From assembly GCA_035551935.1 (NCBI GenBank), contig DASZMJ010000551.1, positions 1 through 11,904 on the forward strand: a DNA stretch of 11,904 nucleotides, written 5' to 3'. Below are positions 1 to 6,027 of the stretch, piece by piece. The DNA is from DASZMJ01 sp035551935 (GTDB taxonomy: Bacteria > Planctomycetota > Planctomycetia > Isosphaerales > Isosphaeraceae). Numbering within the stretch: the stretch's first letter is position 1; each line of letters begins with the position of its first letter. A program made the position numbers and the translations under genes. Below the pieces are notes generated by a model. That model was not told the origin of the DNA and did no database searches. It saw nothing but the letters and a program-made list of their open reading frames with translations.

Positions 1-2
1 TG

Positions 3-114
3 CGACTGAAGGCGCGAGGAGCGCGCTGGAGGCACAAGAACGCCCGCGCCATGGCCGCCCTGATCTGCTGCCGCCACACGAACCAATGGTCGCGATTCTG
101 GAGCCGGGCGGCAT
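3..114 (+). CDS. C-terminal end of a probable transposase (partial, cut by window start)
   Basis: The reading frame is open from the window edge to TGA at 112-114 and encodes about 36 residues, starting RLKARGARWRHKNARAM and ending with W-S-R-F-W-S-R-A-A. The pattern 'RLKxxGxxW..xNAxxMAAL.....xxxW..FW' resembles the extreme C-terminus of transposases of the ISKra4/ISLre2 kind, where a basic helix follows the last catalytic Glu region. That is recognition from memory of the family pattern; no catalytic residue lies inside the window. It reads toward rplY, whose likely promoter begins about 65 bp after the stop. It could be the end of an intact element outside the window, a remnant, or a chance open frame, which is a real risk at this GC content. 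Confidence 0.42.
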
Positions 115-179
115 GAACCCCAAGATTCCGCGGGTACACCCGCCCTTCCCCAACGTCCAAGAAACCGATCGGGTTGGCC

Positions 180-208
180 TTGCGAGCCGCCGGCCGCCCC
201 GGCATAAT
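180..208 (+). promoter_or_regulatory. Sigma-70-like promoter for rplY
   Basis: TTGCGA (180-185) and CATAAT (203-208) are separated by exactly 17 bp. They match the consensus boxes at 4/6 and 5/6 positions. CATAAT is a rare AT-rich patch in a GC-rich gap, about 135 bp upstream of the rplY start. This would make rplY the first gene of the ribosomal/replication run. Inferred from sequence only. Confidence 0.5.
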
Positions 209-344
209 CACCCGATGCGCGGCCCGGCATCGGGCCGTCTTTCCAGAGGATTTCGGGGCCCGATCGCCCGCCTCCCTCACGGCGGCGCGGAGGCGTCGTG
301 CCCGCCGTGCCACGCATTCTTCCAGGAGAAGGGCAGACGCAACG

Positions 345-1007
345 ATGGCCGAAGCGGTCACCATCCAGGTCGAGGCGCGCGACCCCGCGAAGAACAAGGG
401 GACCGGCTCGCGCGCCAGCCGCCGGCTCCGCCAGAAGGGCCGAATCCCGGCGATCGTCTACGGCCACAAGCAGGACCCGACGCCGATCTCCTTGGCCCGC
501 GACGACGTCTGGCAGATGATCAAGCATGCCACCCACTTCGCGTCGCTGAAGATCGGCGACGCCACCGAGATGGTCCTCGTCCGCGACGTCCAGTGGGACC
601 ACCTCGGCAAGGAGATCCTCCACCTCGACTTCGCCCGCGTCAGCGCCGACGAGACGATCGAGACCGAGGTCGTCCTCGAGTTGCACGGCACCGCGCCGGG
701 GACGTCCGAGGGGGGCCTGCTCGAGCACCTCGTCCACACCCTGAAGGTCTCGTGCCGCGCCAACGCGATCCCCGAGCGCATCCGCCTCGAGCTCGGCGAC
801 CTGCACGTCAACCAGGGCTTGCACGTCCGCGATCTCAAGCTGCCCGAGGGGGTCCAGGCGGCGGGCGACCCCGACCTGCTCCTGGTCCACGTCGTCTCCC
901 GCGCCGCCGAGGCCGAGCCGACCCCGGCCGCCGAGCCGGGCACCGCCGAGCCGGAGTTGATCGGCCGCAAGGCGGAGGACAAGGACAAGGAGGGCAAGGA
1001 GGGCTAA
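345..1007 (+). CDS. rplY: 50S ribosomal protein L25/general stress protein CTC
   Basis: This is a 220-residue bL25 of the long CTC form, which binds 5S rRNA in the large subunit. The N-terminal L25 beta-barrel (about residues 1-95) contains the family pattern 'R..G..SRxxRRLRxxGxIPAIVYG', seen here as GSRASRRLRQKGRIPAIVYG. It continues with HLDF near residue 90. The C-terminal TL5/CTC domain (about 98-185) has the 'GLLEHLVHTLKVSCRANAIPERI' type motif typical of this family. A charged, low-complexity Ala/Glu/Lys tail follows. The frame is open further upstream, but ATG 345 is preceded by a purine-rich AGGAGAAGGG stretch (324-333) and begins exactly where family similarity begins. pth follows after 46 bp, an arrangement common in bacteria. 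Confidence 0.95.
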   Translation: MAEAVTIQVEARDPAKNKGTGSRASRRLRQKGRIPAIVYGHKQDPTPISLARDDVWQMIKHATHFASLKIGDATEMVLVRDVQWDHLGKEILHLDFARVSADETIETEVVLELHGTAPGTSEGGLLEHLVHTLKVSCRANAIPERIRLELGDLHVNQGLHVRDLKLPEGVQAAGDPDLLLVHVVSRAAEAEPTPAAEPGTAEPELIGRKAEDKDKEGKEG

Positions 1008-1053
1008 ACCCGGCCTCCGGCTCGGGATGGAAGCCCCCGGCGGGCCCTTTGCC

Positions 1054-1620
1054 ATGCGGAAATTGGTCGTCGGCCTGGGCAACCCCGGCAGCAAGTACGA
1101 GGGGACCCGCCACAACATCGGCTTCGAGCTCGTCGACCTCCTCGCCCGCGGCGGCACCGGGGCGAGCTTCGGCCGGAAGTTCGATGGGTTGCTGGCCGAA
1201 ACCGAGATCCACTATCAGCGTGTCCTGCTGCTGAAGCCCCTGACGTTCATGAACCTCAGCGGCCGGAGCGTCCGCCAGGCCCTCGGGTTCTACAAGGTCG
1301 AGTTGGCGGACCTCCTGGTCATCTGCGATGATTTGAACCTCCCCCTGGGGAAGCTCCGGCTGAGGCCCGGTGGCACCGACGGCGGCCAGAAGGGGCTCCG
1401 CGATATCGCCGCCCAGCTCGGCACCGACGAGTTCCCCCGGCTCCGCGTCGGCATCGGTGAGCGCGGGCCGATCGACGCGACCGACTTCGTCCTGACCCGC
1501 TTCCGCGCCGCCGAACGCCCCGCCATCGACGACGCCCTGATCGCCGCCTCCCAGGCCGTCGCCGTCTGGGCCACCCGCGGCATCGCCGCGGCGATGAACG
1601 AGTTCAACGGGTCGAGTTAG
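1054..1620 (+). CDS. pth: Peptidyl-tRNA hydrolase
   Basis: A 188-residue Pth, which cleaves peptidyl-tRNA released from stalled ribosomes and recycles the tRNA in the cytosol. The start is placed at ATG 1054 because family proteins begin 'xxLVVGLGNPG'; an in-frame ATG at 1027 would add nine unsupported residues. No clear Shine-Dalgarno is visible before either. Visible active-site residues (E. coli equivalents in brackets) are N10 (N10), H20 in TRHNIGFE (H20), M66-N67 in LTFMN (M67-N68) and D92 in CDDLNLP (D93). The usual GGHNGL segment here reads G110-G111-Q112-K113-G114-L115, so the positions of H113 and N114 are replaced by Gln and Lys. Length and all other motifs are normal, so a functional enzyme is likely. 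rpsF follows after 72 bp. Confidence 0.95.
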   Translation: MRKLVVGLGNPGSKYEGTRHNIGFELVDLLARGGTGASFGRKFDGLLAETEIHYQRVLLLKPLTFMNLSGRSVRQALGFYKVELADLLVICDDLNLPLGKLRLRPGGTDGGQKGLRDIAAQLGTDEFPRLRVGIGERGPIDATDFVLTRFRAAERPAIDDALIAASQAVAVWATRGIAAAMNEFNGSS

Positions 1621-1692
1621 GGCCGGTCGCCGGCGCACTCGCCAGGATTCTTGGGACCGAACGTCGATTATCACCCGGAGGGAGAGACGCCC

Positions 1693-2103
1693 TTGCCCGC
1701 GAACACGTATGAAGGGATGTTTCTGCTGGACAGCACCAAGGTGGCCGTCAACTGGGACGAGTCGGTGCAGCACGTCCACGACATCCTGACGAAGCACCAG
1801 TCGGAGATCGTCGCCAGCCGGCAATGGGACGAGCGGCGCCTGGCCTACCCGGTCCGGGGCCACAAGAAGGGGACGTACCTGCTGACGTACTTCCGGACCG
1901 ACGGCGACCAGATCGACTCGATCGAGGCCGATTGCCGGCTCAGCGACGTGATCCTCCGCGACCTGATCCTCAAGGTCCACCCGAAGATGGTCGACCAGCT
2001 CGTCAACCAGGCCATGACCTCCACCCCCGGCGCCGGCGATGACGACGGGCCCCGCGAGGAGGACCGCGACGACCGCCCCCGCCGTCGCCGCCGCGACGAG
2101 TGA
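1693..2103 (+). CDS. rpsF: 30S ribosomal protein S6 (TTG start)
   Basis: A 136-residue bS6, a small-subunit protein that normally pairs with S18 on the platform. The start is assigned to TTG 1693, giving MPANTYEGMFLLDSTK, because a strong GGAGGGAGAGA Shine-Dalgarno lies at 1677-1687, a few bases upstream. A TTG at 1651 would add 14 residues that the family lacks. The core motif DERRLAYPVRGHKKGTYLL matches the S6 'W..RRLAYPI....GxYxL' strand. The following helix-strand 'IEADCRLSDVILRDLILKV' fits the S6 'I....rl.e.VlR.l.v' motif. After about residue 107 a tail of mixed acidic and Arg clusters extends past the S6 fold, as in other acidic- or charged-tail S6 proteins. ssb lies downstream after a 215-bp gap. 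Confidence 0.94.
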   Translation: MPANTYEGMFLLDSTKVAVNWDESVQHVHDILTKHQSEIVASRQWDERRLAYPVRGHKKGTYLLTYFRTDGDQIDSIEADCRLSDVILRDLILKVHPKMVDQLVNQAMTSTPGAGDDDGPREEDRDDRPRRRRRDE

Positions 2104-2119
2104 CGATGGGGTTCAGCCC

Positions 2120-2137
2120 CGGCCGCTCCCGCGGCCG
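2120..2137 (+). terminator. Short GC hairpin after rpsF
   Basis: CGGCCGC (2120-2126), a TCCC loop and GCGGCCG (2131-2137) form a perfect 7-bp stem 17 bases after the rpsF stop. A smaller GGGG/CCCC hairpin (2108-2120) immediately precedes it. Only two T residues follow, so this is a weak intrinsic terminator, an attenuator or an mRNA 3'-end stabiliser, or simply a GC-rich accident. Confidence 0.25.
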
Positions 2138-2210
2138 TTCCGATCAGCGCCGGAGGGCCTCCCGACCGATACCGAAAGCAACGCCGTCGCGATCGCGCCG
2201 GCAGGGCCGC

Positions 2211-2239
2211 TTGTGGCCGGCCCGGGAATATGTTACGGT
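2211..2239 (+). promoter_or_regulatory. Possible promoter for ssb
   Basis: TTGTGG (2211-2216) and TACGGT (2234-2239) are 17 bp apart, and TGT at 2231-2233 gives an extended -10 (TGn). The boxes match consensus at only 3-4/6 each. The 215-bp rpsF-ssb gap is much longer than other gaps in the run, which fits a separate start here. Weak evidence. Confidence 0.3.
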
Positions 2240-2318
2240 CCCTTGAGAACAGGCGTTTACTGCCTGCGCGGGGACGTGACGAGTCGGGGGCCGCGACGGC
2301 CCCGGGAGGTCCGTGGCG

Positions 2319-2849
2319 ATGGCCGATTTCAATAAAGTATTCTTGATCGGTCGCCTGACCGACGACCCGAAACTTCGATACACCCCCGGCGGCGCCGCCG
2401 TGGCCGACATGCGGCTGGCCACCAGCCGCACCTTCACCACCAAGGACGGCGACCGGCGCGAGGACAAGCTGTTCATCGACGTGACCGTCTGGAACCGCCA
2501 GGCGGAGAACTGCTGCCAGTACCTCAAGAAGGGGCGGTTGATCCACGTCGAAGGCTACCTGAAGATGGACTCGTGGGAGGATAAGACCACGGGCGAGAAG
2601 CGGAGCAAGATCAAGGTCGAGGCCGAGCGGGTCCAGTTCCTCGACGGCGGCCGCCGCGAGGAGGCCGACGACTCGGCGCCGGCCGCGATGGCCGACGACG
2701 ACCTCGCCCCCAGGCCGTCTCCGCGCCAGGCCGGCCCCGGCAACGGCGCCTCCCGATCCGGCGGCTATCCCCCGACCGGCGGCCAGGCCGGCCCGGCCCG
2801 ACGCCCCGCACCCCCGGCCGAGTCCGAAGACGAAGATATCCCGTTCTGA
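2319..2849 (+). CDS. ssb: Single-stranded DNA-binding protein
   Basis: A 176-residue SSB, which coats single-stranded DNA at replication forks and recruits partner enzymes. The N-terminal OB-fold (about 1-110) shows NKVFLIGRLTDDPKLRYTP, the DNA-stacking aromatic region around DVTVWNRQAENCCQYLKKG, and GEKRSKIKVEAERVQFL at its end. A Gly/Pro/Ala-rich disordered linker (about 115-165) leads to the acidic tip DEDIPF at the very end, the conserved docking peptide for SSB-interacting proteins. ATG 2319 is chosen because GGGAGGT (2304-2310) is ideally spaced; a GTG at 2313 would add two residues. In many bacteria rpsR sits between ssb and rplI, but the 96-bp gap here does not hold it. Confidence 0.97.
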   Translation: MADFNKVFLIGRLTDDPKLRYTPGGAAVADMRLATSRTFTTKDGDRREDKLFIDVTVWNRQAENCCQYLKKGRLIHVEGYLKMDSWEDKTTGEKRSKIKVEAERVQFLDGGRREEADDSAPAAMADDDLAPRPSPRQAGPGNGASRSGGYPPTGGQAGPARRPAPPAESEDEDIPF

Positions 2850-2945
2850 TCGGATCTGACCCGATCCTTCTGAGACCCGCGCGGGCCCGACGCCCCGCCG
2901 CCGCGACCGCGGACGCGACCGCCAACCGCAGGAGTTTGCCGCACC

Positions 2946-3614
2946 ATGGCCAAGATGACCGACAAGAAACCGGCCAAGGCCAAGGCGAAGGCCAAGGCCA
3001 AGGCGTCGCCCAAGGCCAAGGCGAAGGCCGCCGCCGCCCGCGCCCACCAGGCCCAGGCCGCCGCGACGGCCACCATCGTAGCCGAGGTGCGCCAGCCCGG
3101 CGTCGAGCGCCGCAGGAACCACCCGGTCCGCGCCAAGGACGGGTTCTTCCAGGTCCTGCTGACCCACCCCGTGCCGCACGTCGGCCAGGCCGGCGACCTC
3201 GTGAAGGTCAAGCCCGGCTTCGCCCGCAACTACCTGCTCCCCCAGGGGATGGCCACCTTCGCCACGCCGCACAACCTGCGGATCGTCGAGAAGCACCGCC
3301 GCCGCCTCCGCGAGCTCGAGGAGGCCCGCCGCGCCGACCTCTTGAACCTCGCCCAGCAGATCGCCCAGCGCACCATCCAGATCGAGGCCAACGCCAACGC
3401 CGAGGGTCACCTCTACGGCTCCGTCAACTCCGACCAGATCGCCGGCGCCCTCCGCGCCGAGCACTTCCCGATCGAGGCCGAGAACGTCCTGATCGAAGGC
3501 CCGCTCAAGGAAACCGGCCTCTACACCATCAAGATCCACCTCGGCCAGGACGTCGACACCGAGATCAAGCTCTGGGTCGTCGCCCCCATGACCCACGGCG
3601 ACGAGGCCGAGTGA
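2946..3614 (+). CDS. rplI: 50S ribosomal protein L9 with Lys/Ala-rich N-terminal extension
   Basis: A 222-residue bL9; typical L9 is about 150. The conserved L9 N-terminal domain starts near residue 66 (FFQVLLTHPVPHVGQAGDL) and contains the rRNA-binding signature VKPGFARNYLLPQGMA. A long connecting helix follows (about 110-145, rich in Arg/Glu), then the C-terminal domain to residue 222. The extra N-terminus (about 1-45) is nearly all Lys and Ala (AKAKAKAKA and similar), like histone H1 tails, and is encoded by repeated AAGGCC/AAGGCG units. AGGAG (2930-2934) supports ATG 2946; ATG 2955 is also possible but lies 20 bases from that site. Known role: an elongated protein at the L1-stalk base that restrains frameshifting. 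The extension's role is unknown; it may bind rRNA or other nucleic acid (inference). Confidence 0.95.
   Translation: MAKMTDKKPAKAKAKAKAKASPKAKAKAAAARAHQAQAAATATIVAEVRQPGVERRRNHPVRAKDGFFQVLLTHPVPHVGQAGDLVKVKPGFARNYLLPQGMATFATPHNLRIVEKHRRRLRELEEARRADLLNLAQQIAQRTIQIEANANAEGHLYGSVNSDQIAGALRAEHFPIEAENVLIEGPLKETGLYTIKIHLGQDVDTEIKLWVVAPMTHGDEAE
2968..3037 (+). repeat. Low-complexity AAGGCC/AAGGCG hexamer tract inside rplI
   Basis: The stretch is made mainly of Lys-Ala codon pairs (AAGGCC or AAGGCG), interrupted once by TCGCCC (Ser-Pro). Such near-identical 6-bp units can expand or contract by replication slippage, so the length of the L9 extension may vary between strains (inference). Confidence 0.8.
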
Positions 3615-3621
3615 GGCTGAA

Positions 3622-3692
3622 GGCGGTCGGAAGGCAGAGGGCCGAGGGCGGCGGATACATCCTCTGCCCTCGGCCCTCTGCCCCCGACCGCC
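3622..3692. repeat. Long palindrome between rplI and dnaB
   Basis: GGCGGTCGG (3622-3630) and GGCAGAGGGCCGAGGGC (3633-3649) pair exactly with GCCCTCGGCCCTCTGCC (3666-3682) and CCGACCGCC (3684-3692). The 26-bp stem has one small internal loop (AA against C) and a 16-nt loop. It starts 8 bases after the rplI stop. It has no T-run, so it is either a terminator of unusual type for rplI or a dispersed palindromic repeat; the GGCAGAGGG-type arm suggests a repeat family. A genome-wide copy count would decide. Confidence 0.85.
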
Positions 3693-3755
3693 CCGCGCAA
3701 CCATCGCGACCGCCCCGAGCGGCCCGCCTGCCGATCGCCGTCCCCGAAAAACATG

Positions 3756-3785
3756 TTGCCCGCGCGGCCGGCGCGCCGATACCTT
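3756..3785 (+). promoter_or_regulatory. Possible promoter for dnaB
   Basis: TTGCCC (3756-3761) and TACCTT (3780-3785) are 18 bp apart in the only AT-rich patch of the rplI-dnaB gap (ACCTTATAGG follows). The boxes fit the consensus modestly. The position after the 3622-3692 palindrome and about 100 bp before the dnaB start is reasonable for an independent promoter. Confidence 0.3.
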
Positions 3786-3885
3786 ATAGGAACGGCTGGC
3801 CAGTCGTGTGCGCCTGTGCTCTGAGGACCAGGCGGACGGGCGACCGGAACGAAGGGAACGGACAACGACGGACGGAGGCCCGCCC

Positions 3886-5307
3886 GTGCCGGCGATCCCC
3901 AGCGGCAGCAGCGGCCCCGGCGGGGGCCGGTCGTGGCAGCCGGCGACGGTCCCCTTGCCGGCCGACCGCCTGCCGCCGCAGAGCCTCGAGTCGGAGATGG
4001 GGGTGCTCGGCAGCATCCTCCTCGACAACGACGTGCTCCACGAGGTCGTGGCGATCCTCAAGGTCGAGGACTTCTACCGCGACAGCCACCAGGTCATCTA
4101 TCGTGCCGTCCGCGACCTGTACGACGAAGGCAAGCCGATCGACACGATCATCCTCGCCGAGGAGCTCGGCCGGCGGGGTGACTACGAGAAGATTGGCGGC
4201 GACGAGACCCTGGCGCAGATCCTCAACAGCGTCCCCCACGCCGCCAACGCCAAGTACTATGCCGGCATCGTCCGCCAGAAGGCCGTCAAGCGCCGCCTGA
4301 TCGAGGGGGCGCACGAGACATTGCGCGAGGGCTACGCCGACGAGATGACCGCCGAGGAGTTCCTCGAGGCGGCCGAGCGTCGCGTCTTCGACATCGCCGA
4401 GGACCAGGTCACGGGAGAGACCGTCGAGCTCCGCGACGTCGTCACCGAGGCGATGGATCGCATCGCCGCCCGCTCCGAGGCCCGCCACCCGATCACCGGC
4501 ATCGGCACCGGCTACTTCGAGCTCGACGACCTGACCGCCGGCTTCCAGCCCTCGCAGCTCGTCATCCTCGCCGCCCGGCCGAGCATGGGCAAGACGGCCC
4601 TGGCCCTGAACATCTGCGAACACATCGCGCTCAACCAGAAGAAGGGGCTCCTGTTCGTCAGCCTCGAGATGAACAAGCTGGAGCTGGCCGAGCGCCTGCT
4701 CTGCGCCCGGGCGAAGGTCGAGGGGGACAAGCTCCGCAAGGGGATGGGCCTCGGCAGCCGCGAGATGAACATGCTCGGCCGCGCCTACGACGAGTTGCGC
4801 GTCGCGCCGATCTTCATCGACGACACCCCGACCCGCAACATGCTCCAGATCACCGCCAACGCCCGGCGGCTGAAGCTCCGCCACGAGATCGCCCTGATCG
4901 TCGTCGACTACATCCAGCTCGTCGATTCCGAGGAGTCGCGCGACAGCCGGCAGGAGCAGATCGCCAAGATCAGCCGCCGGCTCAAGACCCTGGGCCGCGA
5001 GCTCCACGTGCCGGTCATCGCGCTGTCGCAGCTCAATCGCGCCGTCGAGAACCGCGAGGACCGCCGCCCCCGCATGGCCGACCTCCGCGAGAGCGGCGCC
5101 ATCGAGCAGGACGCCGACCTCGTCCTCCTGCTCCACCGCCCCGAGTACTACGACCCCAACGACCAGCCCGGCGTCGCCGAGCTGATCGTCGCCAAGAACC
5201 GCAACGGCGCCACCAATTCGGTCAAGCTCACGTTCCTGCGCCATTTCATGCGGTTCGAGAACATGTCCGCCCTCGACGACCCGATCGACGGCGGCGGGGC
5301 GTTCTGA
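3886..5307 (+). CDS. dnaB: Replicative DNA helicase DnaB (GTG start)
   Basis: A 473-residue hexameric helicase that unwinds DNA 5'-3' at the fork. GTG 3886 is chosen because GGAGG (3874-3878) lies 7 bases upstream; the upstream extension to 3808 looks noncoding. A Gly/Ser-rich lead (1-20) precedes the N-terminal domain (LPPQSLESEMGVLGSILLD, about 29-47, to about 135), which collars the ring and binds primase. The RecA-like C-terminal domain (about 185-473) shows Walker A ARPSMGKTALALN with K236, 'LFVSLEMN', Walker B 'IVVDYIQL' with D341, 'ALSQLNRAVENR', and the DnaB signature DLRESGAIEQDADLVLLLHR. It ends with 'AKNRNGAT' followed by 'MRFEN'. The frame is continuous with no intein inserted in the P-loop or other motifs. 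It is the last gene of the + strand run. Confidence 0.97.
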   Translation: MPAIPSGSSGPGGGRSWQPATVPLPADRLPPQSLESEMGVLGSILLDNDVLHEVVAILKVEDFYRDSHQVIYRAVRDLYDEGKPIDTIILAEELGRRGDYEKIGGDETLAQILNSVPHAANAKYYAGIVRQKAVKRRLIEGAHETLREGYADEMTAEEFLEAAERRVFDIAEDQVTGETVELRDVVTEAMDRIAARSEARHPITGIGTGYFELDDLTAGFQPSQLVILAARPSMGKTALALNICEHIALNQKKGLLFVSLEMNKLELAERLLCARAKVEGDKLRKGMGLGSREMNMLGRAYDELRVAPIFIDDTPTRNMLQITANARRLKLRHEIALIVVDYIQLVDSEESRDSRQEQIAKISRRLKTLGRELHVPVIALSQLNRAVENREDRRPRMADLRESGAIEQDADLVLLLHRPEYYDPNDQPGVAELIVAKNRNGATNSVKLTFLRHFMRFENMSALDDPIDGGGAF

Positions 5308-5315
5308 GCGGGGGA

Positions 5316-5350
5316 GGGGATTCATCCGCGTCATCCGCGGATGAATCCCC
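5316..5350. terminator. Bidirectional hairpin between dnaB and pdxH
   Basis: GGGGATTCATCCGCG (5316-5330) and CGCGGATGAATCCCC (5336-5350) form a perfect 15-bp stem with a 5-nt loop. It sits in the 48-bp gap between two convergent stop codons, the classic place for a shared terminator. There is no strong T-run on either side. CATCCGCGTCATCCGCGGA-type sequence also recurs as an intergenic repeat in many genomes, so a repeat origin is possible. Confidence 0.55.
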
Positions 5351-5355
5351 CTTCC

Positions 5356-6021
5356 TCAAGGCGCCAGCCGCTCGATCAGCCACGAGCCCGCGTGGTCGAG
5401 GCGGTAGCGGATGCGGTCGTGGAGGCGGTCGGGGCGGCCTTGCCAGAACTCGAGCGAGGAGGGGCGGAGGCGGTAGCCGCCCCACGAGGGGGGGCGGGGG
5501 ATGTCGCCGTCGGCGAAGCGGGCGACGGCCGCGGCGCGACGCTCCTCGAGCGCCTCGCGGCCGGCGATCACCTCGCTCTGCGGCGAGGCCCAGGCGCCGA
5601 GCCGGCTGCCCATCGGTCGGCTCCGGAAGTAGTCGTCGGACTCGGCCGCCGTGACCGGCTCGACCGTCCCCTCGATGCGGACCTGCCGCTCCAGCTCCGC
5701 CCAGTAGAGGACCAGGGCGGCCCTCGGGTTGACGGCCAGCTCGCGGGCCTTGCGGCCTTCGTAGCTGGTGAAGAAGCAGAAGCCGAGCTCGTCGAAGCCC
5801 TTCAGGAGCACGATCCGCGCCGAGGGGCGGCCGTCGGGCGTGGCGGTGGCGAGGGTCATCGCGTTGGGCTCGGGCAGCGCGGCCTTCCACGCTTGCTCGA
5901 ACCAGCGGGCGAACTGGCGGATCGGGTCGGGGTCCACGTCGCCCTCGGAGAGGCCGTGGAGCGCGTATTCCCGGCGGAGGTCGGCGAGTTGCATGGGTCG
6001 TTGAACCTGGATTCGATTCAT
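5356..6021 (-). CDS. pdxH: Pyridoxamine/pyridoxine 5'-phosphate oxidase
   Basis: A 221-residue FMN enzyme that oxidises pyridoxamine- or pyridoxine-5'-phosphate with O2 to pyridoxal 5'-phosphate, the last step and salvage step of vitamin B6 synthesis. Family motifs are complete and in order: N-terminal YALHGLSEGD (substrate lid), AMTLATATPDGRPSARIVLLKGF, FFTSYEGRKARELAVNPRAAL (FMN phosphate), RQVRIEG, YFRSRPMGSRLGAWAS, and the C-terminal signature PPSWGGYRLRP, then EFWQGRPDRLHDRI and W-L-I-E-R-L-A-P at the end. Length is typical. ATG 6021 is used; ATG 5994 (MQLADLRREY) is an equally plausible start because neither has a clear Shine-Dalgarno. It begins 6 bp after the stop of the upstream oxidase gene and is probably cotranscribed with it. 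Confidence 0.96.
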   Translation of the reverse strand: MNRIQVQRPMQLADLRREYALHGLSEGDVDPDPIRQFARWFEQAWKAALPEPNAMTLATATPDGRPSARIVLLKGFDELGFCFFTSYEGRKARELAVNPRAALVLYWAELERQVRIEGTVEPVTAAESDDYFRSRPMGSRLGAWASPQSEVIAGREALEERRAAAVARFADGDIPRPPSWGGYRLRPSSLEFWQGRPDRLHDRIRYRLDHAGSWLIERLAP

Positions 6022-6027
6022 GTCGAG

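Noticed and set aside
86..1234. Long + strand frame across rplY and the start of pth
   Set aside because: It is an Arg/Pro/Gly-rich shadow frame over two well-supported genes and has no start signal or recognisable domain.
1845..4061. 738-residue minus-strand frame opposite rpsF, ssb, rplI and the start of dnaB
   Set aside because: It is an antisense shadow caused by high GC; the + strand genes are unambiguous and the minus product is low complexity.
3886..5307. Intein in dnaB
   Set aside because: DnaB is a common intein host, but Walker A and the other motifs are uninterrupted and the length is normal.
3784..5334. 516-residue minus-strand frame opposite dnaB
   Set aside because: Antisense shadow; the Val/Leu/Asp/Glu-rich product reflects complementary dnaB codons and crosses the terminator hairpin.
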